Of a stretch of DNA of 64,000 nucleotides, positions 1 to 23,800 are shown piece after piece. Source of the DNA: Struthio camelus (Eukaryota > Chordata > Aves > Struthioniformes > Struthionidae); assembly GCF_040807025.1 (NCBI RefSeq), contig NC_090956.1, positions 985,017 to 1,049,016 of the forward strand, read 5' to 3'. Position numbers and translations under genes: made by a program. Numbering within the stretch: the first letter of the stretch is position 1; every line of letters begins with the position of its first letter. The notes under the pieces are model-generated. The model saw only the letters and a program-made list of their open reading frames with translations, did not search any database and was not told the DNA's origin.

Positions 1-60
1 TAACTGAATGTTTGCTGCCCTCTTAGGATAAAAGCAACGGTGTGACTAGAAGCGCCTTAC

Positions 61-9965
<9,905 letters not shown>

Positions 9966-10171
9966 GGCGGCACCAGCGCTCCGCCCTCTCCTCGCCTCTG
10001 CGGCAGGGCCCTGAGCAGCAGCCGAGAGACAGCGCTGGGGGCGCTCCGCCGAGAGCCGGGCTCCCCGGCCCCGGCAGGAGGTCTGCGCGGCCCCGCCGGC
10101 GCGGAGGCGCCCTCAGGCCCGGCCCGGCCCGGCCCGGCCCCGCTCACCCTCCGGCCCGGCGGCGGCCACGA

Positions 10172-10370
10172 CGCCACCAGGAAACGCCGCGGCTCGGCCC
10201 CTACCGGCCACCGTACCCGGCCAGCCAGGGAGCGCGGCGCCACCGGGAAACGCCGCAGCTCGGCCCCTACCGGCCACCGTACCCGGCCAGCCAGGGAGCG
10301 CGGCGCCACCGGCAAACGCCGCGGCTCGGCCCCTACCGGCCTCCGTACTCTCTGCCTGGAGGGCTCGCGG
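10172..10370. repeat. 66-bp GC-rich minisatellite, three copies
   Basis: Three tandem units start at 10172, 10238 and 10304. Each opens with CGCCACCGGGAAACGCCGC or a close variant and continues through CTCGGCCCCTACCGGCC. Units 1 and 2 are nearly identical; the second half of unit 3 has diverged. The array lies about 200-400 bp upstream of the COG7 start codon, in the CpG island, so it may fall in the promoter or an untranslated exon. Confidence 0.9.
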
Positions 10371-10609
10371 TACCCGGCGGCCACCGTCCGCGGCCTCGTC
10401 CCCAGCCCGGGGGCGGGGCGGGGCGTTGCTAGGCGCCGGGGAGCCCCGAGGCCGAGGGGGGCCCGGCCCGGCCCGTCCCCGGCTTTCGGGGAAGCCCGGC
10501 CGGCCCCGCGGCGCTCCAGCGGTGAGGCCCGGGGCCTGAGGGGCGGAGAGGCGGCCGGCGGATCGCGTCCCCCGCGCTTCACCGAGCGAGGAGGAGGCAG
10601 GCCGGCAGG

Positions 10610-10610
<1 letters not shown>

Positions 10611-10642
<32 letters not shown>
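10611..10642. repeat. Uninterrupted run of 32 guanines
   Basis: The plus strand shows 32 consecutive G bases in the COG7 CpG island, about 650 bp upstream of the COG7 start codon. Such a tract can form G-quadruplexes and is hard to sequence, so its length may be inexact or polymorphic. Confidence 0.9.
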
Positions 10643-10643
<1 letters not shown>

Positions 10644-10730
10644 GGCGCAGCCGCTCCCCACGGAGCTAGGCCCGTGCTCGGTCTGAAAGATGCGCCTGCT
10701 GTTGGAGGAAAGCGAGGTGGCAACCCTGAC

Positions 10731-11047
10731 CCCGGGCAAACCGAACAAACAGCTGCTACCATCAGCTATCGCACCCAAAGACCGGAGTCGTGAAGAATAA
10801 ACTCCCACGCCGTGAGGGAGCTCGCTATACCCAGAGAACAGGGCAGTTTGGGACGTGACTAGCCTGCTATGCATCACAAAACATTTGCCCTTCTTAATCG
10901 GTAGGGGACGCTTGGTCAACATTATCCAGCCAACATAATAAATCAATTCTTAACTTCCCCCCTTCACCCCCGCCCCCAATTGTTAAAAGTCCCTTGAATT
11001 TCCAAACAAAACACCAATAGTGAATAAGATCTCAGAACAGCTTTGGT
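10731..11047. other. Spacer between the COG7 island and GGA2 3' end
   Basis: No gene or recognisable repeat was found here. It contains the T/G-rich candidate downstream element for GGA2 cleavage and otherwise looks like ordinary unique sequence. Confidence 0.5.
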
Positions 11048-11801
11048 TTTATGCAGTCATGAAACCAGTTGAGCTCATGTAAAACAGGTGGGTTTGTTGA
11101 GGAGAAATCCCCTGGCTGCCCCCAGAAACATTTTGCAAGCTGAGAAGGCCCAGAGAAAGAAGCCATGGCAAGAGCAGTTTTGGAACTAGGACCTAGGGAC
11201 ACAGAAGTTGGTGATGCTTGGCAGGTTTGTCTCATGGATTGGCCCCAAAGCCCTCCAAGTACTTATTCATCTATTTTGTATCTGGCCATATAAAACACAT
11301 CTACCAGAGTCCGCATAGCCCAGTCTCACCATTTCTTATGTTCTCGCCTGCACGTTAGCATACAGACACATGAAAACAGAGCAGGTAGATCCCTGGCAGG
11401 GAATCTTTCCTGGCACTAAGCAATCTGCAAAAAGCATTTTTTTTCACTCAGAAAAAAAATGTAAAGTGAAAGAGGGAAAACTGGCCCAGAAAGCAGCAGG
11501 AAACACTTGAAGGAAACACGTGTATGAAAGAAGCAACCAGGCTCCCACACTGCAGGGCTCTACAGAACACTATCTCCTGTAAAGCAGGGTCAGCTATATA
11601 AAAATGCCAGAGCAGAAGCAGCCACTTTACACTCCTCCTGCCAGACATGTGCAAAGAAACCAAGAGCAAGAAGGAGACAACAGATCCTGAGGAAAGGAGC
11701 CATTACTGAGCCCAGGCTGGCATTCCTGGCACACAGTGCCTGCCCCCTGCACTCCCCATCCACTGCTAAGGCAATATGGCAATGTCCAAGGCTGATGAAG
11801 T
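11048..11801 (-). other. GGA2: Probable 3'UTR of GGA2
   Basis: This region follows the GGA2 stop codon on the minus strand. No AATAAA or ATTAAA was found before the COG7 island. The best candidate signal is a CATAAA variant (minus strand, 11053-11048), followed 30-50 nt downstream by a T/G-rich stretch around 10995-11020 that looks like a downstream cleavage element. That would make a 3'UTR of roughly 770 nt. This is inference from motifs alone. Confidence 0.4.
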
Positions 11802-14800
11802 TCAGCTTCTGCCCCAGAGCTCTGCTTCTGGGAAGCCAGTCACCTCTCCCATTTCAATGAAGGGCTTCACACCTTGCACAAACATTAGTTTGTACCTTAG
11901 TCGAATGGGATCCTATGAGAAAAAGAAACAGAGGAGCATGTCATGTTGCAGATTCCTGGGTCTCTCCCTCTCATCCTTCACAGCTTTGCTGCAGTGAATC
12001 ACCCTCAGAAAGGGTGATTCTTCAACCATACAGAAGCTCTGCATGGGACAGGGCTTGGATCTTCATTACACAAGAGGAGCAACTGGAAGACTATTGTGCA
12101 AACCACACGCGCATGCTTGGAAACCCAGGCCTGGCCAGCCTCCTCAGTAGCAGAGGATTCCTTATATCCATCTTCTGTAACTATTCATCAATGCAACAGA
12201 ACTGCCACACATGGCTTGTGCCTTGGGTGGCCTCGCATTCCACTAGCTGCAGGCATCTGCACAGTCTCTGCCAGCTGCTATTACCGCAGGCAGACCGAGG
12301 CAGAACAGCGTAAAGCTTTGCAGCAAGTGCCATTCATCCTTCAGATTATAGCTTTGAAAAGCTGTTTCAGTGGGGAAAACGTCTCTTCCCAGCACAGCCC
12401 AGACTGCTTTGTCTCTCCCCTGCATCTCCCCACTAATAATACCTTCCCCATCTTTCATACAAATACCCCACCCATTACAGTCACATTCAAAGTGATCCAC
12501 GAGCAGAATCACTGACACATACTTTGTGTGGGTTGGCTAGCAACAGGACCTGGGATATCACTGCTGGAGGAAGGAAAGGGCTGAAGGCAGGAAGCTCAGA
12601 ACCAGATGCTGGTTGTAACTTTATTTTCATAGTCTGAAAGAAAAAACAAAGGGAACACATTTTGGTCCACACTGAAAAAGGGCTGGGGGCACTACCAAAC
12701 CACACAGTTTAAAGACATGGTAGGCAGATTTTCTCATTTACAGTGAGACTAGCATACCCTGAGTGCAGGTAAGTGCTAAAAGGAACAGCCAAGGAGCTAT
12801 CTTTTCCCCTCTATTGAAAATACCCTTCATGTGTGGATGAAAAAAATCACTCTAATTTTCTCCAAAAAGCAAAGGGATTCCAGAAAAATCCTGCTTCTAC
12901 ATTTGGGTCCTTGCTACTAGTATATACGGTTAAGACAAATGGTCACATGCAGCTCCATCAATGGCTCCTTAAATCAGCTCTGCATAAGGTTTAGTGAAAT
13001 GCATGCCTTTCCATAGCCTACATCTAAAGGTAGATATTCCTAAATAGACAACTGCACACTGCACACACAGAGGCTTTACACACTCTAAAAAAATAAAATA
13101 GAGTGTCTGGAGCCTTGTTTAGCGCTCTCCTCTCAAGACCAGAGCTATACTTTGAAACAGGCACCTGGGCCATAGGCACCGGCATACAACTGGTTCACAG
13201 TTCAGAGGAAATGAGCCAGGCAACTTCCAATAAGCAAGGCAAATACTAGGCAAGAAATAGCAAACCTTCTTAGGACATTTCTGAGTAGTCCCACTCTCTT
13301 TTACTCATCACAGGCTTCTCACCTTTGGGACTGCAGCCTGGAACGCTATGTCCTTAATTGGTTGAGCTGATGTGCTCAGCATGGAAAGAACCATCACTAG
13401 CACATCTGGTCGGCCAGGAGCTGGGTCTCTGGAGAAGTGGAGCATAGCCTTGAAACCATTTTGATCATACACAGTAAGCGGACAGATACTGCCTGCCGGA
13501 GACAAAAGGAGGGTAAGGCACAAAGCCTGGAATTGCCCCTCCCTTCTGAGACAGATCAGTGGAGACAGGATAAAGAAACAGCAAAAACGAAACACTCATA
13601 CAAACTTTTACTTTCTCCAGCAAACTCATAGGCCAAGCAGCATACACACACTTGTCTGTGATTTACATTTTTCCTCTAAGGCAGAGAAGGGAACTGAATG
13701 GGGACAGAGGTGGGAAGACTAGCAGTTTAGATTTTAACAGTCAATTAGGGATGTCAGGTAGGGATCTACTAAATATAGAATGGGAAAGGCAAAGTATAAC
13801 TCTGCAGCACATGCAAGACTTAGCCCCTTATCGCCGTTACCTGGTGAATCTACACCTAATTATCACCATCCAGCCTTTCCAAAATCTGCTAAATTCTTCA
13901 CTTCAGAGATGGAAGTCAGAGGCCAGTGAAGTCAGAATGTCTTTGCACCTGTTCTTCTCTTCTAAGAGTAACAACGGCCAAGGCTTTGCAGGCCTCCTTT
14001 AATAGGACACACCCTGCTATGGGACGCTGTGGTGCTACGTATCCAGGGCAATACTCTGCAAGTGGACACAGGGCTGGCCACACAGTATTAAATCCAAAAG
14101 CAGAGGGGGAAAGAACAGCTCTGCCTTAGGGAGTGAGACAACTCCCACCCACAGATATTTTTTAAGGACCTGGAGAAGAGCTGCTTGAAACTTCAATAAA
14201 GGTGCTACGGCCAAACAGTTCAGAAGCCCACTACAGACTTTAGCCAGGGCAGGAAACTGCTGACTATTGAGTAGTGAGGACAAGGACGTTTCCACAGCAT
14301 GATTCCTAACACGTGCTGAAATTCTCAGATGCAAAAAGTACTTCACAGAATAGTCATTATTTTTGTCCAACTCACCCCCAAAGCATGAAGCTACCTTGGC
14401 TTGCTCCCCTGCAAAGTCACAGAAGAGCTCTATTAAGCAGGGCTGGGACACAAAAATCATTGCACTTACTCGGTGTAATTGAAATTAAAGGGACAAAAAG
14501 GTTTGCTAGAGAAGCATCATGGGAGGCTGGATGCAAAGAGGCAGCAGGCTTCAGCTGGTAGCCTAGGCTGGAGAATGAGGTTTCTGCCACTGAGCTATTT
14601 GGAAGATCTGGAAAGGGCAATTTCACTGGTGATAAATCCCTGGAAAGAAAAGCATGTAGAAAGCTTATATTAACTGGGGAGACTATATGGTATATACCAT
14701 CCTCTGCTGTGTCCATTTTGCATTCCTAATCCCTCATCCCTTTTAGGTATAAAGAAAGTACAAGTTTAAATTTTACGTGTTCTTGTGAAATTTGAAAATG

Positions 14801-17800
14801 GCTCCTGTCGTATATGGAAGAAGCCGATGTTTCAGCTTTCATTAAGGTGGACTTTGGTTTTCAGGGCTTTGGAAGTCTACTCTCCCCGTATGCAGCCTCT
14901 CTGGAGCTCTAGTCAGTGAGATTAAAATATGTTCTAGCTCAAAGATGATGCAAGAGGCTAAGAATCTCCAGTAAAGTTTCTTGGCCTACATTATGGCAGG
15001 CTGGATAAGCTTCTTGTAATGGTTCACCTGTTCTGAAGCTCTGTGGATGACTAATTTGGGTGATCCCCTATTAACTGAATGCCTTGGAAACCATTTTGTC
15101 AAAGGCTGAAGAAAGCTGGTCAAAGCATTTTTTGAGTCACAGATTATTATAAAAAGATCTGCCTGTAAAGTTTTGTTTCTTTAGCTCAATAACACCTTGT
15201 TACTAATCCACAGGAATTGTTCCCCCAAGTTTCTGACCCCTGGAAGGTCCTTGTGTGCAATTACGCAGTCAGAATTAACAGGTGCATAATTGCTGCTTAA
15301 GAGCTGATGTGTGCATGGATAGCTTGCCTTCATTAACCAGTCGTATTTAAAGATTTTCCTAAGCTTCACTGCTATAAGAGAGTATTCCTAAGCTCCAAAG
15401 TCAGACGGTATCGCATAGAGCTTGCTTACAAGGATAATGTCTTCGTCCTAGAAGGTGGAGACAGCTGCTCAGCCAGGCCCTGAAATTCATTCTTCTCTGA
15501 ACAGCTGTCTTCCCAGCTCTCCTTCAGTCCCAATGTTTGCACGGCACTTACAATTTCACTATATCCATTGTTTACATCAGCCTGAAAAATAAGGCACTTC
15601 TAGTTCATGCTATGTAACATCAGCAAAAATCAGACCTGTCCCACTGAAAAGAACCCTGAAGTAGGAATAAATATGACTAATTTGGTGGCAAACTGCATCA
15701 GAATTTCACCGCAAAGCAGGAGAATTCCAGTTTCCCTTCAGAATAGAGTGGCAGAACACAAGACAGCCAGTGAAAGCTAGAAAAATCAAGAACTTGATCT
15801 AGTGCTTGTCCTTTGTACCACAGGGACTAAAGTACATGAGGATTACTCACCTCTGCTAAGCCAAAATCATGTAGTGGTTTCTGTACAATGGGAGAGTTGG
15901 AATCTAAGAAAAATACCAAAAGCACAGACCAATTACAGAAGGCAAGAGTTTTCCATTAACCATGTTCTTCCTATGGTATCTAATAGCAGTTAGACTGCAG
16001 TCTAACACCATTAAAGAAAAGAGATTCCTGAAAACTTCTGACACTTCCCTTAGCTAAAAGGTTTTGCCTTCTCTTAGAACCAACATTAAAATCACAGTTC
16101 TTCTATCTTCATTAAATATTATGAATGCTGGTAACAAGGATAACGCTGTACTGAGCTGCATATACAAACCTAGTGACGTTAAGTCCTCATCAAGCAGACA
16201 GGTAGAGACTGTGCTGCTGTGCCGGGAGGCAGGGATTAGCTTTGCAAATTGGTCTGTGGGAGACTGGGATGTTGCCTCCAGTTCTGAGAAGTCAATCAGT
16301 GTATAGCTCTTCATCCGTCTTGGGGGTGTCTGACATGCTTTGGAAATAGAAGAAAGAGTTAAAGAGATTAGCCCTGCAAGGGAAGTTTAGGTGTGGGTTC
16401 AGGCATGCCCTAAAGGACTTACAGATCAAGAATTTCAGGAATATTTTCAGTCAACATATGCAAAAGAAAATGATGGTTACAGAACCCCTGATAAAATCTC
16501 AAACTGTGGAACCCGTTAGTTAAACTGAAGGAAATCACCTCTTTTTCTCCACCACAGCTCGTCAGCTTTATCAAAGCAAAGTTGTGAAACATGTTTCAAA
16601 GCTGCATTTTGAATGTGGCTGAAATGTGACTAAGATTATCCTTCTTTCACCTGAGACCAGGCTGGCTAGGCAGATAAAGCAAAGCTCTTCTCAAGAGCCA
16701 CATATGAAACCTGTATTAACCTGTAACATTCCTGTGAAAGAGAATGCGGGGATAACAAGTCAGCACTGCACCTCGCAGGGCTGAGAAGGTGAACAACAAA
16801 CCCTGGCACTACTCTACAGAAAGACTTGTCCTGTACCAGTCTTTGAAGAACTGTGTTCTCTCTTACGTTGGTTCTCTTTCTTGCTTTTTTTTTGAGGAAT
16901 AGAAATACCTGGAAGTTTCCTCCTTGTTTCATATCTTTCAGATATCAAGAGTATCAAGTCCCATTTTCCCAGATTTTCTTGAAAGACTCAAGAGGGAAAG
17001 GTGTTCAAGTTCCACCTTTGGATTTGGTGATGCCTTCCTTTCTTTACTCTATAGTTACCATGGATTTTTTCCAATCTGGAATTTCTTATTAGATATCTTT
17101 TCTAAGAGAGCAATGAAAAAGGTACAAACTAGACTGTACTTACATAAAACAAATCTGCAGAAGAGAACAGAGACGTACCTACCTCAACAGGTACAAGGGA
17201 AGTAAAGATCTGTTCCCTTTCCCAGAACTCCTTCTATGCTAGCAGCCTCCCATGCTCAAAGACGTCAAGGCCCAAATATATTTTCCTGTTTGTTTTAGGA
17301 TTTTTTCCACATTCAGTCTCTGAAAACCACTTCCCTCCTGAGATCTATTCAGACATGATATACAGAAGCAAAGCTGACATGGAATGCTGCAGGATTCTCT
17401 TTACCTGGTGCACCAGTGGAGCTGGTTGCTGAACCTCCACCATTGTCTTCATGGCTGGCTGAAATCTGCTTGTACTGTCCGAGTGCCTGAGTGAGCTTGT
17501 CGTTGGCCTGCAGTATCTCAGCTGGAAGACAAGATAAGAAACAAAATATTAATGTTCTAACATGACTTGTCAGTTCCATGGCACTCTCCAAACTGCTCGT
17601 GAGAAAGCCGGACCGCATCTAAGAACTTGCCTAGAGCAAAGTCCAGTGAGGTAATCTGGCTTAAGATACTGTCTAGATTCTATTTAATAACAGCGCTCTC
17701 AGATTGAGCACTGTGATTTTTCATTCAGACCCACAGACAGTATAATTCAAAATTCAAATAAATAAAATTCAAGATTCAAGCCATACTTTGACAGCCTTTT

Positions 17801-20800
17801 CTTATACAATGCACATGTCTGTTCAATACACATCCAAAAAAGAAATATTTCATCAAAGTAGTCAAAAATTTTTCTCTGGATCAATTACTTTTTTTTTTTT
17901 TTTCCTGAAAATTAAGCCCATTTCTACCTGTCCTCGCCACAGTGGTTTTGGAGAAAAACAAATCAGCATCCAATTTTATCATAAGAGACATCCATTAACA
18001 TGTAATTACCAGACTTTTGTTTTCTAGACTAAACATATTTTTATCATTTTTGCCCCTCCACATAAGCAACATAGTCCAAAGCTCCTGCCATTCTTGTTAT
18101 GCTCTTGTGGATTTTGTTCATACTGGAATGTGGTATCCAAACTAGGCACAGTATTCCTCTAGAGACCTTACTAGTGCTGAGTACAGCAGGACCATCACCC
18201 ATGTCTTACAAATCATTTTCCTGTTAATCTTTCTGTGCTGAGGTTCGAAATCAAGGAGGACTGGGAAGAAAGAAGTTAACTTGGGCGACAACCAAGAAAC
18301 ACACAGAAAAGGACTGAGCTGCAGTACAAAAAAGCAGGAGGGAAAGGAGGGGAGGAAGCACACAAACAAAGACTTAAAAAAAAAAAAAAATTACACCCTC
18401 CCCAATCCATCATCCCTGCTGCCCCAAAACCTTGGTGCTAAGAGGAACTGCTAAATGGATGGTCTAGTGAGAGATGCCTGTAGACCGAACACACACGTCT
18501 CCACCCTGGGAGGGAAGCTGCCACATGCCTATACCGTGAGCAAGAAGGAAACTACTGGTTAAGGAACAAAGGCAGCACCTTTACCTCACCCACAAATTTT
18601 GCTTTTTGCCACATCACTGACTTGCACTTAATATGATGAACCACATAGCCTTCAGATCCTTTCCTTCTGCGCTGCTCCCTACTCAGCATCCCCATTTTGC
18701 ATTTATGTTTTTCATTCTGTGATTCTGAAGTGCAGCATTTTGAACATACTTGCTGATTTCAGGCCTCTTTCTAATTCGTCAAGATCACTGAAATCTGATC
18801 CTACCTCCAAAGTACTTACAGTCCCTGCCATCTCTTATGCACTTTGTTGTTCGGTGCAAGTTTTATGAGTGTACTTGAGCCTATATTCTAACACTGTACA
18901 ACTGAAGAACCCTGGCATTCATGGGTGTGAATGAAATGTTTGGGGCACAAGAGCTTCGTTCTCATGACTGCTGTTCAAGACGACTGCATTTTCAGCAAGG
19001 CATCATGGCAGTGAACTTTACGCTTCAGTCATGTTTTCAAGACAGACAGACAAAATTGTGAAATGCAGTCCTCTGGGAAGGGCTAAATTTTACAACTGTG
19101 GAACGCACATGTTCTGCTCATGGCCCTTCTCATTATAATATCTACAAAAATCAAAACATTCTAGAGGTTGTTCTCTCTTCTGTGTTTATGTGATGGGAAA
19201 ACTTCAATATCTCTAGAGAAAATACTCCAAAAGACTTCAGTTCTCCAAATGCTAGAACTACACAAACTCTGAAACAACCTCAGCTGGAAGAAATTGGATT
19301 CATTGTTTAACTTCGGACCACAAGTGAAAATTAACAGCTTCTTTGGGGAGAGGTGAGAGGATTCTTACGCAACTTTCCACGGGCATGGTTTAAAAGTGAA
19401 AGTGGGAAGCTTTGCCACAACAGTACCAAATGCCTAAGCATTCCTATCCTCAGAGAAAGGGAATACCCCACCTCTCAAAACAAAGATAGAGGAACTTAAC
19501 TACAAAGAAACCCAAGCACGGTGTTGGCTCAGGATTTGGACAGCAGAGACCAAAGGGAGTTTTAGTACCATATTTTGTTAAACATTACCTAAAGCCTCAT
19601 CGTCATCAACTGTCTCACTGGCAAGGCGAAAGAGCAGCGGCCTGAGCTTCTCACAGCGTTCAAACAGATTCTATGGAAGAAAACGTTTCATGTCACTTGC
19701 TCAAGAGATCCTAGATACTCTGAATGCTTTTCTCAGCCTATGTGACCACCTGTAAGTGATGCTGCCCCTAGAATAGCAAGGTGCACTTTCTGCTCAGGTC
19801 TGGACAGGGACTGCCAACGCTGCATGTTATTGCACTGTTAAAATCCACAGTGAACTGGAAGTACAGCCACTGGGACAAAGAGGTTTTGCTATTACCTCCC
19901 CAGCAATCATATCCTCTCTATGCATACAGGTGTAAGATAGACCAGTATAAAATTACTTACTTTAAAAGAAGATGTATCCAGGAGTGAATGGATCAATCAC
20001 AGGACTCAGAAGCAAGCGTCACAACCACCAATTTCAGCTAACACAGAGAACCCAAGTCCTCTATTGTTCCCTTCTCAAAATTTTAGAAAGTGAGGCAGCA
20101 TGGAGGCAGCCACTTTTTTTCCCATCTGTAAGTATAGTGTCTTCTACCTCCCACAGCCCCAGCCCTCCCAAAGGAAGCTAACTCCAAACTCTGCTGTATA
20201 CGGCAAGTCACACACAGCCACAGAAGAAGTTCTTACCTACAATAAATTCAGTTGCCTGCAGCTTTCTAATTTGAAAACATGGTGGGTATCCTAGTGGAGT
20301 TTCAGGTATTTGGAGACCATAAAGCTAATCTGACAGTTCCATTAGCTATCAAATGTTTCCTTAATTTAGTAATACCTTTATACAGAAACAGACCAGTGAA
20401 CTCTGGGCAGAAAAAGGGGAATCTCAGAAATCATAGAAGGAGCTGAAGAACCCACAGCTTTTGAGGTTCTCTGATCAGATCATATCACAGCCATCTAACC
20501 AAGACTGGGCTAAATGGAATTTCCTTGTGTTACTCCACTATTGGAAGAGGATCCATTTCCCCATAGGATACCACAAGAGCAGCAGCTCATCTGGAGAGAA
20601 ACTCAAACTCACACAACAAGATAAAACCAAACTGACACAGCAGGAGACAGCTCCATTTCCACTTCCATTGGCCTGATGGGAGGCGCTATTATTCATCCAG
20701 GTTGCTGGAAGCTATTTCTGCTGTCCCCTAATGCTCTTGCCCATGCAGAAGCTGAGCGCACCTTGCTACTCTTTGAACCTTGCTGCCCTGGGCTCTCCCA

Positions 20801-23800
20801 GTTATAGTCAGCCAAAAGACTTTCTTGTGCAGGAAAAAGGAACATTCACCTGTAGAGTGTCACAGTCAGATTTGGATAATTCTTGTCTCTTGTAGTTGTC
20901 CAGTAATTCATCCATGAGTTTAACATTCTCAGAAACCTCACTGATTGTATTCACTCTTCTGGAAACCTTAGCTGACTTTTCTTGTTCCTTTGATGCAAAA
21001 TAAAATAAAAGCAGATGATTTGGCTAGTACCACCATTGCACGTGCTTGGCTGTGTCACTCAGTCACACTTGTTGGGGGGTTGCTTCCTATTAATATGTCA
21101 CTGCAGATACAAGATGGCACAAGGCAGGGCAAGTGAAAACTCACTCCATGAAGACCTCCAGTATTAGGGCTGGGCCACACTTAAACGTCAAGGGTCAAGA
21201 CAGAACACCTCCTGCGCTTTCCCAAGCATGCTGATCAGAGTGGGCATAAGGAATTAATTTCAGCAAAGCCACAAGCAAGTCTTCGGAATTAGAGTTAGGA
21301 GCTGGTGACTTCTGCTATACAGGACACTGTCCCAAAAAGTATCAAAATGACTGCAGGGATTTTGTTAAACCAGACCAAATCTCCTATTTGCGCAGTGAAG
21401 CAGGGTGCCCTTTCAGATGGAAAATAAAAATAGAAACACTTGATGCAAACACACCCAGTGCTTGCAAAAAGGAAGAGTTCTGTACAGATGTGGCTTTTCC
21501 ACCTGAGAACTGAGTTTATTTTTGGAAACTTCCTGACAGGGGGTTTATCACTAATGCAACACTACTGCCAGAATCTCTTAAAGAGTAAAAATGTCCCACC
21601 ATACAGGCTCCTGGGTATAAATACTCCCTTCTCCTGACAACAGTATATTTTCGGGAAACACAAACTAAGACAGTCCTTCAACTGTGACCCTGGAATAACA
21701 AATACTGAAAATGGCCTCTCCTCTGGGGCATTTAAACTGTTCACCTGACTTCACAGCCAGGTTCCCATGACCAACCTGTTGGTATTCCCTTTAATACCAA
21801 TATGGTGGCAGACATTATGAAGATCATACATAGCGGGCCCACTGTCAAAAATTGAACTGTGAAGTCACCTCCCCTCCTCCCCTGCTGTGAACAAAGCTTC
21901 TGCCCCAAGGAGCTGTCAGCTCTTCCTGGTGCCTACCTCTTTAATCATGCTCTTGATGAGGCGGTTGGCAGCCTGCAGGTCTTCAGAATGGTTGCTCTTT
22001 AAAAGTCTTGCTAAGAGCTGTTGAACGGAGAGCATTAGAGAGCAATTACAGAACAACATTCCCTAGGCACCATACTACAGACACACATCACTTAAGAGAA
22101 GATATTCAAAGACACCCACGGCCACAATAGTTTCTATAATCCTAGGAATATGTGGGCTCATGTCTCATGATTTAATCGAGATTATATTGCTGCCTCCTGC
22201 AGCTGCCTGCACACAACGGCAGCAGAACAAAAGTCAAGGTGCATGAGCAAAACAGGTAATAACTACAGGTTAGGCTCGGAGCAAAAACAAACCTGGATCT
22301 AACAGAGATTCTCTCTTTGTGGAAGGGATCCTTAACCCTTTGCATTTCCCCATTGTTAAGAGTAGAATAACCAAAGTCCTCTGGTTCCTCAGTACTTGCT
22401 CACGTTGACTATTTACTTGTAAGACTTCAAAATGTTACCATTCTAACATAGGACAAATCTGAAACTTCCTGCAGTTTCACACAAAAAGTAAAAGACGAGC
22501 TGTAGGAACCTGAGCAAGTTCTTGAACCATGGGGGCTCCTAAGAATGCCCTGAACACAGGCTCAGACTGTACTACTGGTCTTTCTCTCTCCCTCCCTCCC
22601 GGTCTGTCCTCCATGAATAATGAATACACATATACTGGGCCAGAGGCAAAAGCCCTCAATAACCCAGTAGTTAAGGCATTAATTTGGGATACAGGAGATG
22701 CAAGCTCAAGCCCCTGTAACAAACATGGATTTACTTATACAAAAAAAGCAGCTCAAAAGGTGAGACTAAAACAAACCCTTTCCGGAACAGCCCAAACTAT
22801 TGCTACTAGGAATGTGAGAAAGAGGCAGAGAATGACCTGAACCCCGGCATTCCATATGCATATTCTAACTAACAGGCTATTTGGGAATAGGAACTCTCTG
22901 TCTCTCCAGTACTTCTGCTGGGACTAGAGAAACCTTCCCTCTGGAACGTTTTAGAGAAATAGATCTATTTCTGCCAAAATTTCACTTCTGACTAAGCAAA
23001 ATTTTTCTGACAAAGCATCAAAGAATTCTCAAGGGATTCTAATAACTAGACCTTGTACAGCAAGCAGTATTAGCATTATTCTGAATATATTCGGTCTGAA
23101 ACAGCAAAAAACTTCAATGTATGACTGAGTGTACTTTCTCAACAGTAAAAATCAGAGGGGGAGCAAGACATGAAAAACTTAAGGTTTACCTTTGATTTCT
23201 CTTCATCTGTGTCAAAAATAGAATTCTGAGGTCTCGGAGAAGGGGGAGGTAAAATTTTGTCTTCTGGCAATTTGGGGTCTTCTTTTACAATCCCTGGAAT
23301 GGGTAATAACATTTGTTCAGCAATGCCTGAGCTGTTAAAACACCAGTGCTCAATAGTGCATTGGATTTTGCACTTCTTCCTTTCGCTTCCCCCCAAAATT
23401 TTACAAAATGAGATGCAGAAGCAAAGAGTTGCCTGAGCACACAGCCCAGACAAAAAGACTTTCCTCTCTTCCGCGAATTAAGCAAAGGCCAAATGAAATT
23501 TTCAGGGCAGAAAATAAAATAAGGACATGTTGAGTTCCCTTGGGTGAATTTCTAGAATCCCCTCATAGAGAGAGCACTGGGAACACATCAGTATTTATCT
23601 CCAAGCATGTATGATTGTCCCAATCAGCACGGCCATAAAACGTAGGGCAACAAACTAACACAACCAAGCAAAGGAACCCTTAATGTCAACAGTGATTCTG
23701 TGACATTCTCCCCCTCTTGCATACCTGCAGGCTCTCTCTGCACTTAGGTGGATTGCACCAGGGGCTGCAAACAGCAGGCAGTCACATGCAAGACCACAGC

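Noticed and set aside
22640-22725. A functional tRNA gene
   Set aside because: A- and B-box-like words are present, but the arms do not form a proper cloverleaf; a SINE head is more likely.
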